Positions 8,469-16,973 of a stretch of DNA of 58,542 bases are shown piece by piece; the stretch's first letter is position 1, and every line of letters starts with the position of its first letter. Both the position numbers and the translations under genes were made by a program. This DNA is from Gammaproteobacteria bacterium (GTDB taxonomy: Bacteria > Pseudomonadota > Gammaproteobacteria > Burkholderiales > Burkholderiaceae_C): contig JAHJOG010000069.1 of the NCBI GenBank assembly GCA_018820395.1, positions 1 through 58,542 of the forward strand, in the 5' to 3' direction. Under the pieces are notes generated by a model. It was given only the letters and a program-made list of their open reading frames with translations. It ran no database searches and was not told the DNA's origin.

Positions 8469-8499
8469 GTTGACATATCAACGTTGATAGATCAACAAT
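8469..8499 (+). promoter_or_regulatory. Tandem palindromic operator and promoter upstream of the MarR gene
   Basis: Two adjacent 14-bp units, GTTGACATATCAAC (8469-8482) and GTTGATAGATCAAC (8483-8496), are each inverted repeats of GTTGA/TCAAC. Their junction forms a third, perfect palindrome, TATCAACGTTGATA (8476-8489). A perfect -35 TTGACA lies at 8470-8475, and AACAAT at 8494-8499 could be the -10 with an 18-base spacer. A MarR dimer bound here would cover the promoter, so autorepression plus control of the downstream Rieske operon is inferred. Confidence 0.65.
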
Positions 8500-8527
8500 C
8501 GCCGTTTTCGCGATTCCGCGTTCTCCC

Positions 8528-9064
8528 ATGCCCGCTCCGACCGCACTCGCCGACCCGCTCGCCCCACGCCAGGACGTGCCGCGCGCGCGCGCCGAACTGC
8601 GCGAGGACCGCCCGATGCCGGCGCTCGCGACCGACCTCGTCGGCTGGCTCGTCACCAGCCTGTCGCTGCGCCTGAGCCGCAGCGCATCCAACTACTACCT
8701 CGAGCGCTGGAACATCGGCACCACCGAATACCGCCTGCTGCTCGCGCTCGGCATCGAACGCGGCTGCAGCGCCGTGCGGCTGGCCGCCGGGGCCGACGTC
8801 GACAAGGCGGCCGCCAGCCGCGGCCTGCAGGTGCTGCAGAAGGAAGGGCTGGTCGAACTCACCAAGCGCGGCCGCGAAATGGAGATCCATCTCACCGCCA
8901 GCGGCGAGGCGCTCTACGAAGAGCTGCAGGCCGCGACGCTGCGGCGCGAAGAGCGCCTCACGCGCGGCATGACGCCGGCCCACGTGAAGCGGCTGCGTGC
9001 CGACCTGCACCGCCTGATCGACAACCTCCCGTCGCTCGGCGTCGACGACGACGACGGCCTCTGA
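8528..9064 (+). CDS. MarR-family transcriptional regulator
   Basis: The 178-residue protein has an N-terminal extension of about 45 residues before a MarR winged helix: NIGTTEYRLLLALGIERGCSAVRLAAGADVDKAAASRGLQVLQKEGLVELT, then wing residues RGREMEIHLTASG. MarR dimers bind palindromes and release them with phenolic or aromatic ligands. The gene sits 31 bases after a tandem palindromic operator and 27 bases before the Rieske oxygenase gene, so it likely controls itself and the oxygenase-Bug-reductase operon. The start at 8528 is the first ATG after the promoter; MPALATDLVG about 29 residues later is an alternative. Confidence 0.9.
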   Translation: MPAPTALADPLAPRQDVPRARAELREDRPMPALATDLVGWLVTSLSLRLSRSASNYYLERWNIGTTEYRLLLALGIERGCSAVRLAAGADVDKAAASRGLQVLQKEGLVELTKRGREMEIHLTASGEALYEELQAATLRREERLTRGMTPAHVKRLRADLHRLIDNLPSLGVDDDDGL

Positions 9065-9091
9065 ACCCCACAGCCCGAAGGACCCCGATCC

Positions 9092-10372
9092 ATGCTGACC
9101 CAAGAAAAGAACGACATCCTCACCCGCACCGGCCGCGGCACGCCCATGGGCAAGCTGATGCGCACCTTCTGGACGCCGGCCATGACCGAGGCCGAGATCC
9201 CGGCGGCCGACGAGCCCCCCGTCCGGCTCGAACTGCTGGGCGAAAAGCTGGTGGTCTTTCGCGACACCGACGGCCGCGTCGGCGTGCTCGACCAGCACTG
9301 CCCGCACCGCGGCGCCAGCCTGTTCTTCGGGCGCAACGAAGAAGGCGGCATCCGCTGCGTCTATCACGGCTGGAAGTTCGGCGTCGACGGCAAGTGCCTT
9401 GATATGCCCACCGAGGCGGCGGACAGCCCCATGCGTTGCAAGGTCAGTGCACTCGCCTACCCGGCGCGCGTGGCCGGCGGCGTGCTCTGGGTGTACCTCG
9501 GCGAGCCCGACACGGCGCCGCCCTTGCCCGACTTCGAATTCATCGGACTGCCGGCCGACCACATCTACGCATCGCGCTGGGAACAGGACTGCAACTACGC
9601 GCAGGCCATGGAAGGCGAGTTCGACAGCGCCCACGTCGGCTTCCTGCACAGCCTGGTCAACAAGACCACCGACGACGACCGCGCGCTCACCGGCCGGTTC
9701 TTTCGCGACGACAAGGCACCGTCGTGGAAGATCGTTCCCACGCCCTCCGGCCTCATGGCGTGCAACGGCCGCCGCGTCGAACAGGACAAGCGCTACTGGC
9801 GGCTCAACCAGTTCCTCATGCCCTTCTATTCGATGATCCCGCCGCATCCGAACGACGCGCGGCTGGTGCGCATGTGGGTGCCGATGAACGACGAGCGCTG
9901 CTGGGTGCTGTGCGTGACTTTCCGGCCCGACCGCGCGCTCGGCGACACCGAACTCGCCGGCTGGCGCAACGGCGACAGCGCGCACCGCAAGGTGATCCCC
10001 GGCACGACCGTGCCCACGGAGCGCCTGGACAACGACTACCTGATCGACCGCACGCTGCAGCAGACCGTGTCCTTCACCGGCATCGCGGGCGTGCGCGCGC
10101 AGGACGCCATGGTCTGCGAAACCGCCGGCGCCATTGCCGACCGCAGTCGCGAGCACCTGGGCACCAGCGACCGCGCCGTGGTCGCGCTGCGACGCATGCT
10201 GATCGACGCCGCCGTCGCCTGCGCCGAAGGCCAGCGCCCGCCGGGCCCCGACATGCCGCACCTCTACCGCGTGCGCGCCACGCAGACCGTCCTGCCCGAA
10301 GGCATGGACCCGACCGAGTCCGACGAACTGATGAACACGGCGCGGCCCGACCCGACCCCCACCGCCGCCTGA
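9092..10372 (+). CDS. Rieske non-haem iron aromatic oxygenase, alpha subunit
   Basis: The 426-residue protein carries a Rieske [2Fe-2S] site with Cys70-x-His72 (HCPHRGASLFFG) and Cys89-x2-His92 (CVYHGWKFG). A catalytic domain follows with NYAQAMEGEFDSAHVGFLHS, giving the bridging Asp178 and iron ligands His181 and His186. Its length and motif order match the phthalate 4,5-dioxygenase/VanA O-demethylase class, which needs only a VanB-type reductase. That reductase is encoded two genes downstream (11492-12472). The substrate is unknown; the Bug protein between them and the MarR regulator upstream point to an imported aromatic acid. The ATG follows GAAGGA at a good distance. Confidence 0.93.
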   Translation: MLTQEKNDILTRTGRGTPMGKLMRTFWTPAMTEAEIPAADEPPVRLELLGEKLVVFRDTDGRVGVLDQHCPHRGASLFFGRNEEGGIRCVYHGWKFGVDGKCLDMPTEAADSPMRCKVSALAYPARVAGGVLWVYLGEPDTAPPLPDFEFIGLPADHIYASRWEQDCNYAQAMEGEFDSAHVGFLHSLVNKTTDDDRALTGRFFRDDKAPSWKIVPTPSGLMACNGRRVEQDKRYWRLNQFLMPFYSMIPPHPNDARLVRMWVPMNDERCWVLCVTFRPDRALGDTELAGWRNGDSAHRKVIPGTTVPTERLDNDYLIDRTLQQTVSFTGIAGVRAQDAMVCETAGAIADRSREHLGTSDRAVVALRRMLIDAAVACAEGQRPPGPDMPHLYRVRATQTVLPEGMDPTESDELMNTARPDPTPTAA

Positions 10373-10446
10373 CGCAGGTCCGGGGTGCGGCCATTGCGGT
10401 CGGACCCCGAGACGAGACAACGCCCACCCACGACCGGAGACATTCC

Positions 10447-11475
10447 ATGGCCTTTCTTCGCCCCACCCACGCCCTGCGCACGCTGGCGCGCTCCTTCGCC
10501 GCCGCAGGCGTCATCGCTTTCGGCATGGCCGGCGCCGCGCACGCGGCCGACAGCGATTTTCCGCAGCGCCCGATCAACATCGTCGTTCCCTTCGCCGCCG
10601 GCGGCAGCCTCGACGCCACCGCCCGCGTGCTGTCCGAAAAACTCAAGGACCTGCTCGGTCAGCCGGTGCTGGTGCTGAACAAGCCCGGCGCCGGCAGCGC
10701 GCTCGGCGCCCGCTTCGTCGCCCAGTCCAAGCCCGACGGCTACACCGTCTTCATCGCCAGCGGCTCGGCCTACGGCTTCCTCCACCTGCTCGTGCCCAAC
10801 TTCGAGTTCAAGGTCAAGGACTTCACGCCGCTCGGTGCGGTGGCGGTCTACACCTCGCTCTTCGCCGTCAACCAGTCGGTGCCCGTCAAGTCGCTCGGCG
10901 ACCTGGTGAAGCTCGCGCAGGACAAGCCCGGCAGCATGAGCTTCTGCACCACCGGTGTGGGCGGCCTGAATCATCTGCAGCTCGAAATGTTCAAGGACCT
11001 CGTCAAGACCCAAACCGGCAAGCCGCTCGACGTGATCCACGTGCCCTACAACGGCGTGGCCCCGGCGCTCACTGCGCTGAAGGGCGGCGAAGTGCAGGCC
11101 TGCGCCCTGCCCTACAGCGCGATCGTGCGCAACTTCGAAGGCAACGGCATCCACATCCTGGCGGTGCAGCGCGGCGATCGGCTCGCGGCCATGCCGCAGG
11201 TGCCGATCACCGGCGAACAGGGCTACCCCCAGATGGACGACAACATCCAGTTGGTGACGCTGGCCGTGCCCGCCGGCACGCCGCCCGACGTGGTCGCCAA
11301 GCTCGAAGGCGCGCTGAAGACGGCCATGCAGGACCCGACCATCGTCAAGAAGCTCAACGACCTGGACGTGCAGCCCGAGTTCGTCGGCTCGGCCGATGCG
11401 CTCAAGTGGCTCGAGAAGGACGTCGAGAAGTTCAGCAAGATCATCAAGAAATCCGGCCTCGCGGTCAGCCAATAG
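10447..11475 (+). CDS. Bug/TctC-family periplasmic substrate-binding protein
   Basis: This 342-residue Bug protein has a longer N-region (MAFLRPTHALRTLARS) before the hydrophobic core, with cleavage near AHAAD (about residue 35). FPQRPINIVVPFAAGGSLDAT, QSKPDGYTVFI and GVAPALTALKGGEVQA are family motifs. It sits between the Rieske oxygenase and its reductase, 74 bases after the former and 16 bases before the latter, so it is part of that operon and likely captures the oxygenase substrate. The ATG at 10447 follows ACCGGAGA. Confidence 0.93.
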   Translation: MAFLRPTHALRTLARSFAAAGVIAFGMAGAAHAADSDFPQRPINIVVPFAAGGSLDATARVLSEKLKDLLGQPVLVLNKPGAGSALGARFVAQSKPDGYTVFIASGSAYGFLHLLVPNFEFKVKDFTPLGAVAVYTSLFAVNQSVPVKSLGDLVKLAQDKPGSMSFCTTGVGGLNHLQLEMFKDLVKTQTGKPLDVIHVPYNGVAPALTALKGGEVQACALPYSAIVRNFEGNGIHILAVQRGDRLAAMPQVPITGEQGYPQMDDNIQLVTLAVPAGTPPDVVAKLEGALKTAMQDPTIVKKLNDLDVQPEFVGSADALKWLEKDVEKFSKIIKKSGLAVSQ

Positions 11476-11491
11476 CCGCCATCCGAACAAG

Positions 11492-12472
11492 ATGCAGGAA
11501 CAGACCCTCGCGTCATCCACGCAACGACGCGCCGCCGACAGCGGCGCAGTTCCCGCCCGGGTCGAGGCCATGCGCCTCGAAGCCACCGACGTGCTGAGCC
11601 TGGAGCTGCGCGCGCTGAACGGCCACGTGCTGCCACCCGCCGAAGCCGGCTCCCACGTCGATCTCTTCCTGCCCAACGGCCTCACCCGTTCGTATTCGGT
11701 GATGGCCAGCCACGACGGCATCTACATCGTGGCCATCAAGCGCGAGGCAGCCAGCCTCGGTGGATCGGCCTACGTGCACGACCGCCTGCGCGTGGGCGAC
11801 GAGATCGGCGTCGCGCCGCCTCGCAACCTGTTCGCGCTGGCCGCCGACGCGCCGTATTCGCTCCTCATCGCGGGCGGCATCGGCATCACGCCGCTGCTCG
11901 CCATGGCCAGATCGCTCGAGCGCGAAGGCCGCGCATGGCGACTGCACTACGCCGTGCGCAACGCGGCAGCAGCGCCGTTCGCACGAGCGCTGGGCGAGTT
12001 CGGCGACGCCGTGCAGATCCACGGCAGCGCCGAGTCCGGCCGGCTCGACCTCGCCGCGCTGGTCGCCGACGCCCCGCCCGACACGCACTTCTACTGCTGC
12101 GGGCCGCCCGGCATGCTCGACGCCTTCGCTGAGGCCACGAAAGACCTCGACCCCGCCCGCGTGCACGTGGAGCGCTTCGGCGCCGCCCCCTTGCCGGCGG
12201 ATGCCGGCAGCTTCGAGCTGCGACTCGCCAAGAGCGGCCGGCAACTCACGGTCGGCGCCGACACCACCGTGCTCGACGCCTTGCTGGACGCCGGGGTGGA
12301 CGTCGACTACTCCTGCCGCCAGGGCATCTGCGGCTCGTGCGAGGTGCGCGTGCTCGAAGGCAGCCCAGACCACCGCGACGAAATCCTCACCGAGGCCGAA
12401 CGGACGAGCGGCAAGACGATGATGGTCTGCTGCTCGCGGGCCAAGAGCGCGTCGCTCACGCTGGATCTCTAG
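11492..12472 (+). CDS. Phthalate-dioxygenase-reductase/VanB-type oxidoreductase
   Basis: The 326-residue protein has three modules in order. An FMN-binding barrel contains TRSYSV. An NAD-binding domain contains LLIAGGIGITPLL and YCCGPPGMLDAF. A C-terminal plant-type [2Fe-2S] ferredoxin contains CRQGICGSC with a distant VCCSRA. This order (FMN-NAD-2Fe2S) is that of phthalate dioxygenase reductase and VanB, which pass electrons from NAD(P)H to a Rieske oxygenase. Its partner is encoded at 9092-10372 in the same operon. The ATG at 11492 is 16 bases past the Bug stop; no strong Shine-Dalgarno is visible. Confidence 0.92.
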   Translation: MQEQTLASSTQRRAADSGAVPARVEAMRLEATDVLSLELRALNGHVLPPAEAGSHVDLFLPNGLTRSYSVMASHDGIYIVAIKREAASLGGSAYVHDRLRVGDEIGVAPPRNLFALAADAPYSLLIAGGIGITPLLAMARSLEREGRAWRLHYAVRNAAAAPFARALGEFGDAVQIHGSAESGRLDLAALVADAPPDTHFYCCGPPGMLDAFAEATKDLDPARVHVERFGAAPLPADAGSFELRLAKSGRQLTVGADTTVLDALLDAGVDVDYSCRQGICGSCEVRVLEGSPDHRDEILTEAERTSGKTMMVCCSRAKSASLTLDL

Positions 12473-12559
12473 CCAAATATTCCCGCTTCGCCGGAGCATC
12501 TTCGGCCACGGCTCAAAGTCCGGCTCGGCTCGCCGATAAGAACTGGATCGCGCGGAGCG

Positions 12560-12582
12560 AGCAAGGCGGGCCCGCTCTTGCT
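12560..12582. other. Imperfect 23-bp palindrome in the leader of the MHYT signalling gene
   Basis: AGCAAG, GCGGGCCCGC and CTTGCT form a nearly perfect palindrome over 12560-12582, between the reductase stop and the MHYT-GGDEF-EAL start. It has no following T run. It may be a weak terminator of the Rieske operon or a protein-binding site for the next gene. Confidence 0.35.
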
Positions 12583-12613
12583 GCGGCGCGCGATTCTTCC
12601 CGTCGCGCACACC

Positions 12614-14773
12614 ATGTCACTCGCACCCCTGTTCCTCGACGCCGGCTACCGACCCGGCATCGTGATGGCTTCGCTGCTCATCGCGACGCTCGCGTCCTAC
12701 GTCACGCTCGACCTGTCGCTGCGCGTGCGGTCCGCCTCCGGGCCGCTGCAGACGATCTGGTGGGCGGCCGGATCGCTCGTGATGGGAACCGGCATCTGGT
12801 CGATGCATTTCGTCGGCATGCTCGCCTTCGTGCTGCCGATCCAGCTCGGCTTCACGGGCCTGATGACCTTGCTGTCGTGGGTTGCCGCCGTGGCCGCATC
12901 CGGGATCGCGTTGCATGCGGCGAGCCGGGCCGACTACAGCGCGCGCGCCGTCTGTTCCGGCGCGATCGCCATGGGCATCGGCATCTGCGCCATGCACTAC
13001 ATCGGCATGGCCGCCATCGATCTGTCACCCGGCATCGTGTGGAACGGGTGGACGGTGGCCGCATCCGCAGCCATTGCGGTGGGCGCCTCGGCGGCCGCGC
13101 TGGTGATCTTCCGGCTGCTCATCCAGGTCAGGGCGGACCGGCGCATCTACCTTCAGTTGCTAGCCTCCGTCGTCATGGGCGCGGCCATCGGCGGCATGCA
13201 CTACACCGGCATGGCAGCCGCCCAGTTTCCGCAGGGCGCCGTGTGCCTGAGCGCTGGCGGCCTCGGCGGCAGCGGGTTGACCGCCATCGTGGTCGCGGCC
13301 ACCTGCATGCTGCTGGTCGGTGCCCTCTTCGCCTCGATCCTCGAAGCGCGGCTGCAGGTCGTGGCGCGCCAGCTCTCGCAGTCGCTGCAAGAATCCAACG
13401 CGCAACTCAAGACCGCCAACGAAGAGCTCCAGCACCGCGCGTTCACCGACGTTCTCACCGGCCTGCCCAACCGGCTCTTCTTCGAGACACGCCTGGCCAA
13501 CTCGCTCCAGCGGCTCGAGCACGTCAACCAGGCCGCAGTGCAACAGCAGATCGCCGTGCTCTTCGTCGACCTCGACGGGTTCAAACCCATCAACGATTCG
13601 CTCGGCCACGCGGCCGGCGACCAGGTGCTGCAGACCGCCGCCAAGCGCCTGCTGGAGCAATCCGGCGCGGGCAACACCGTCGCGCGCATCGGCGGCGACG
13701 AGTTTCTCGTGCTGCTCGAAGGCCTGGCCGATACCGACGATTGCGTGGCCGTGGTCGACCGCATCCTGGCCGCGCTCGCCAGTCCGTTCGAAGCCATGGG
13801 CACGGCCTTGCAGATCGCCTGCTCGATCGGCGTCGTGATGCACCCGGCCCACGGCCGCCGCCGCGACATGCTGATCGCCGACGCGGACGCCGCGATGTAT
13901 GCCGCCAAGCGCGCAGGCGGCGCGCGCCACGTGCTGTTCGAGCCCCGGATGACGGCCGACACCACCGACGCCCTGCAGCTTCAGACCGACCTGCGCAAGG
14001 CCCTCGAGCGCGGGCAGTTCGAGCTCTACTACCAACCCAAGATCGACGGGCGCAAGAGCCGCCTGAGCGGCATGGAAGCGCTGATTCGCTGGAACCATCC
14101 GATCCTCGGCACCGTGAGCCCCGCCAAGTTCATCGCCCTGGCGGAACGCAGCGGACTCATCGTTCCACTCGGCGAGTGGGTCATCCGCGAAGCCTGCCGG
14201 CAAATGGCCGCCTGGAGCCGCGAGGGCTCGCACCTGCGCGTGGCCGTCAACCTGTCCGCGATGCAGCTCGCGCATGCGGGCCTGGTGAAGAGCATCGAGG
14301 CCGCGCTGCGCACGCACGGCCTGCCCGGAGACCGGCTGATCTGCGAGATCACCGAGTCGGTGGCGCTGGAGGATCTCGAAGTCACGCAACGCACCTTTCA
14401 TGAGCTGCAGCGGCTCGACGTGCACCTGTCCATCGACGACTTCGGTACCGGCTACTCGAGCCTCAGCCAGCTGCGCGAACTGCCGGTGCGGCAGCTCAAG
14501 GTCGACCGCAGCTTCATCATGGACCTCGAAAGCCGACCCGACGCACGCGCCGTGGTCGACGCCGTGATCAAGCTGGCTCACGCGCTCAGCCTGACCGTCG
14601 TCGCCGAAGGCGTTGAAACCACCGGCCAGCGCGACATCCTGCTGCGCATGGGCTGCGACGAGTTGCAGGGCTTCTTCTACGCACGCCCGATGCCGGCCGG
14701 CGACGTGCTGGGCTGGGTGGCCGACGAGCCGGTCGCGGTGCCGAGAGCGTCGGTGTTCGCGACGATCGGCTGA
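12614..14773 (+). CDS. MHYT-GGDEF-EAL cyclic-di-GMP signalling protein
   Basis: The protein has about 719 residues. The N-terminal membrane sensor has seven hydrophobic helices with three MHYT-type repeats: GIWSMHFVGM, GICAMHYIGM and AIGGMHYTGM. MHYT domains are thought to bind copper and sense O2, CO or NO. A short coiled stretch (QSLQESNAQLKTANEELQ) leads to a GGDEF domain with intact GGDEF near residue 360, and then an EAL domain with MEALIRW and DDFGTGYSSL. Both cyclase and phosphodiesterase motifs are intact, so the net activity cannot be told. The start at 12614 is preferred because the sensor begins there. An upstream in-frame ATG at 12578 would add 12 residues. Confidence 0.93.
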   Translation: MSLAPLFLDAGYRPGIVMASLLIATLASYVTLDLSLRVRSASGPLQTIWWAAGSLVMGTGIWSMHFVGMLAFVLPIQLGFTGLMTLLSWVAAVAASGIALHAASRADYSARAVCSGAIAMGIGICAMHYIGMAAIDLSPGIVWNGWTVAASAAIAVGASAAALVIFRLLIQVRADRRIYLQLLASVVMGAAIGGMHYTGMAAAQFPQGAVCLSAGGLGGSGLTAIVVAATCMLLVGALFASILEARLQVVARQLSQSLQESNAQLKTANEELQHRAFTDVLTGLPNRLFFETRLANSLQRLEHVNQAAVQQQIAVLFVDLDGFKPINDSLGHAAGDQVLQTAAKRLLEQSGAGNTVARIGGDEFLVLLEGLADTDDCVAVVDRILAALASPFEAMGTALQIACSIGVVMHPAHGRRRDMLIADADAAMYAAKRAGGARHVLFEPRMTADTTDALQLQTDLRKALERGQFELYYQPKIDGRKSRLSGMEALIRWNHPILGTVSPAKFIALAERSGLIVPLGEWVIREACRQMAAWSREGSHLRVAVNLSAMQLAHAGLVKSIEAALRTHGLPGDRLICEITESVALEDLEVTQRTFHELQRLDVHLSIDDFGTGYSSLSQLRELPVRQLKVDRSFIMDLESRPDARAVVDAVIKLAHALSLTVVAEGVETTGQRDILLRMGCDELQGFFYARPMPAGDVLGWVADEPVAVPRASVFATIG

Positions 14774-14796
14774 GGACGCGCTTTTCAGCCGACCAC

Positions 14797-15789
14797 TCAG
14801 CCCACCGTCAACGCGAGCTTTCCACGCACTCCGCCGCGCGCGGCACGCTCGTGGGCCTCGCGGGCGTCGGCAAGCGGCCAGATGCTGTCGATCGCCACGC
14901 GCACCGTGCCGTCGTCCAGGAGGCGTGCGAGCTGCGCGAGCTGACGGCCGTTCGAGCGCACCTGCGTCATCGAGACATCGACGCCGAGCGATGCGGCCCG
15001 ATCCGCGTCCGAAAACCCCGGGAACACCGGAAACAGTGCGCCGCCGCGACGGATCGTGCGCAGGAAGCGCGCGGTCTTAGGGCCACCGACGCTGTCGAGC
15101 ACCAGGTCGACGTCATGGGCGACGTCTTCGGGCGCGCTGGTCGTGTAGTCGATGAAGTCATCGGCACCGAGCTCGCGCAGAAAGGACTCGTTGGCGCCCG
15201 ACGCCACGGCAATGACGCGCGCGCCCTTCCATTTGGCGAGCTGCAGTGCCAGGTGCCCCACGCCGCCTGCTGCGCCGTTGACGAGCACGGTCTTGCCTTC
15301 GAGCGGAACGGGCCGGTGCCTGCCAGGCTGCAGGGGGTTCTGCACGTCGTGCCCGACATCGATCAGGAACTGCCACGCCGTGAGGCCCGACATGGCCGCC
15401 GCCGCGGCATGCGCATGGTCGACACCCGCGGGTTTGAGTGCCAGGTCCGACGCCGGGGCCGCCACGTATTCGGCGTACGCGGCGCTTTCCCCGTAGCTCG
15501 GAAAACGCACCATGCCGAACACCTCGTCGCCGACCGAAAAGTCGCGCACGCCGTCCGCGACGGCATCGACCACACCCGACACGTCCGACCCCGGAATGAC
15601 CGGAAACGACACCGCCGGCTTCAGCTCGGGATGCGCGCTGTAGCCGTCCCGCAGGTACCAGTCCGGCGGATTGAGCCCGACCGCGCGCACACGGACGAGC
15701 ACCTCGCCGCCCTTCAACGAGGGCGAAGGAACATCGGCATAGCGAAGCACTTCGGGCCCGCCGAATTCGAAGAATTGAACTGCTTTCAT
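14797..15789 (-). CDS. Medium-chain NADPH-dependent quinone/enone reductase-like protein
   Basis: This 330-residue zinc-free MDR protein begins MKAVQFFEFGGPEVLRY. It has PGSDVSGVV, then the NADPH-binding NGAAGGVGHLALQLAKWKGA and an ending typical of the QOR group. No structural zinc cysteines are seen. Such enzymes reduce quinones or activated double bonds. The ATG at 15789 has no Shine-Dalgarno, but lies seven bases after TCGAAT, the putative -10 of shared element E, so the mRNA is predicted to be leaderless. A longer frame exists but starts inside that element. It is convergent with the MHYT gene upstream on the map. Confidence 0.88.
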   Translation of the reverse strand: MKAVQFFEFGGPEVLRYADVPSPSLKGGEVLVRVRAVGLNPPDWYLRDGYSAHPELKPAVSFPVIPGSDVSGVVDAVADGVRDFSVGDEVFGMVRFPSYGESAAYAEYVAAPASDLALKPAGVDHAHAAAAAMSGLTAWQFLIDVGHDVQNPLQPGRHRPVPLEGKTVLVNGAAGGVGHLALQLAKWKGARVIAVASGANESFLRELGADDFIDYTTSAPEDVAHDVDLVLDSVGGPKTARFLRTIRRGGALFPVFPGFSDADRAASLGVDVSMTQVRSNGRQLAQLARLLDDGTVRVAIDSIWPLADAREAHERAARGGVRGKLALTVG

Positions 15790-15796
15790 GCAGCCG

Positions 15797-15853
15797 ATTC
15801 GAGCATGCACACCCCGGGGGTCGCAATGCGCGCGGGTCGATGGGGCCATGAGG
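15797..15853. promoter_or_regulatory. Shared catabolic promoter element, degenerate copy E
   Basis: Reading leftward, TTGCGA (rc of 15821-15826) and TCGAAT (rc of 15797-15802) are spaced 18 bases. ATTCGAGCAT matches the conserved ATTGCAGCAT of the other copies at 8 of 10 positions. GTCGATGGGGCCATGAGG (15836-15853) is a one-sided version of the conserved palindrome GTCGATG-N4-CATCGAC at the expected distance. The GCGACATC word is poorly kept. The right side has no promoter hexamers, and the gene on that side ends towards the element. This is the weakest of the six copies. Confidence 0.45.
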
Positions 15854-15906
15854 CTGGGCTGATGACGACCCGGCATCGCACCCGCGGCCCGACCCGCCGC
15901 GCACCT

Positions 15907-16830
15907 TCAGTGCATGCCTTCGGTCGTGTCGCGAAGCGCTGCGCGAAGCCACTGCAGCGCCGGGTCGGTGTGGCCGCGTGCATGCCAGTACATCGCAAGG
16001 TCGAGCGCACCGATGTCGAAAGGGAGTTCGAGGATCTGCAGTTGCTCGCGCTCAGCGCTTGAAGTGGCGATGCGGTCGGGGATCACGGCGAGCAGATCGG
16101 AAGTCGCGACGACCGCCGGCGACACCAGAAAGCTCGGCACGGTCAACGCGACCGTGCGTTGGCAACCCAGCCCGTCCAGCGCGCTGTCCACCAGGCTGTC
16201 GACGACGCTGTACGAGGTCTGCGACAGATTGAAGACCACGTGCGGAAACTGCAGGAACAGCTCCATCGTCAGCGATCCGCGGATGGCCGGATGGTCCGCT
16301 GCCGCGATGCAGCACGCGCGCTGGGCATAGAGCGGCGAGCTGTAGTAGTCCGAGGGAATGGTGCGCAGGCTGGAGATGACCAGTTCGACCTCGCCTTCGC
16401 GCAGCAGCTCGGCGGCGCGCCGCATGTCGCCGCTGGTCCAGCGGATGGTCAGCTGGGGCGCCTCACGGCGCACGCGCGCCATCAGCGACGGCAAGAAGAG
16501 CAGTGCCACCGCCTCGGTGGAAATCACGCGGATCGTGCGCTCGGTGGTGGCGATGTCGAAGTCGGTGCGCATGCGTTCCGGCGCATCGAGCACTTCGAAA
16601 GCCACCTGAATGGCCTTGGCGAGTTCGAGGGCATAGGGCGTCGGCTCCATGCCGCGCGCGGTCTTCACGAGCAGCGGATCCTTGAGCATGGCGCGCAGCC
16701 GGGCCAGCGTGGCGGACATGGCCGGCTGCCCGATCTGCGCGGCCTGCGCGGCCCGCGTGACGTGCCTTTCGGTGACGAGAGCCTTCAGCTGTTCCAGCAG
16801 GTGAAGGTTGATGTTGCGCGGCATCGTCAT
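15907..16830 (-). CDS. LysR-type transcriptional regulator (NodD/PcpR-like)
   Basis: The 307-residue regulator has an N-terminal helix-turn-helix: INLHLLEQLKALVTERHVTRAAQAAQIGQPAMSATLARLRAMLKDPLLVKT. A periplasmic-binding-like effector domain follows. The wording of the HTH (QPAMSATLARLR) and the MEPTPYAL segment resemble the NodD/PcpR/SyrM group. It is divergent from the SDR gene, with a perfect 11-bp inverted repeat between them at 16911-16941, the probable binding site. GGAGA lies before the ATG at 16830; MPRN two codons later is an alternative start. Confidence 0.92.
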   Translation of the reverse strand: MTMPRNINLHLLEQLKALVTERHVTRAAQAAQIGQPAMSATLARLRAMLKDPLLVKTARGMEPTPYALELAKAIQVAFEVLDAPERMRTDFDIATTERTIRVISTEAVALLFLPSLMARVRREAPQLTIRWTSGDMRRAAELLREGEVELVISSLRTIPSDYYSSPLYAQRACCIAAADHPAIRGSLTMELFLQFPHVVFNLSQTSYSVVDSLVDSALDGLGCQRTVALTVPSFLVSPAVVATSDLLAVIPDRIATSSAEREQLQILELPFDIGALDLAMYWHARGHTDPALQWLRAALRDTTEGMH

Positions 16831-16910
16831 GGGTGTCTCCGGTTCTTTCGAATCGGCTGCAAGACGATGACTCGGCGAGGCATCGAACGAACTCGATTCG
16901 GCTATCGATT

Positions 16911-16941
16911 GATCGCAATGGCGCCTCCGACCATTGCGATC
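16911..16941. promoter_or_regulatory. LysR-type operator: inverted repeat GATCGCAATGG-N9-CCATTGCGATC
   Basis: The 11-bp arms at 16911-16921 and 16931-16941 are perfect inverted repeats with a 9-base spacer, in the divergent region between the LysR and SDR genes. They contain the T-N11-A type spacing common in LysR boxes. The right arm ends in TGCGAT, which could serve as a -10 sequence. Six bases later lies ATG 16947, in frame with the SDR. Control of both genes by the LysR protein is inferred. Confidence 0.65.
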
Positions 16942-16973
16942 CTACGATGGGGCTTCAGTTTATTCACGAAATC

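Noticed and set aside
8492-10420. 642-residue minus-strand frame opposite the MarR and Rieske genes
   Set aside because: It runs antisense across two well-supported genes and shows no domain; long frames of this kind are common in GC-rich DNA.
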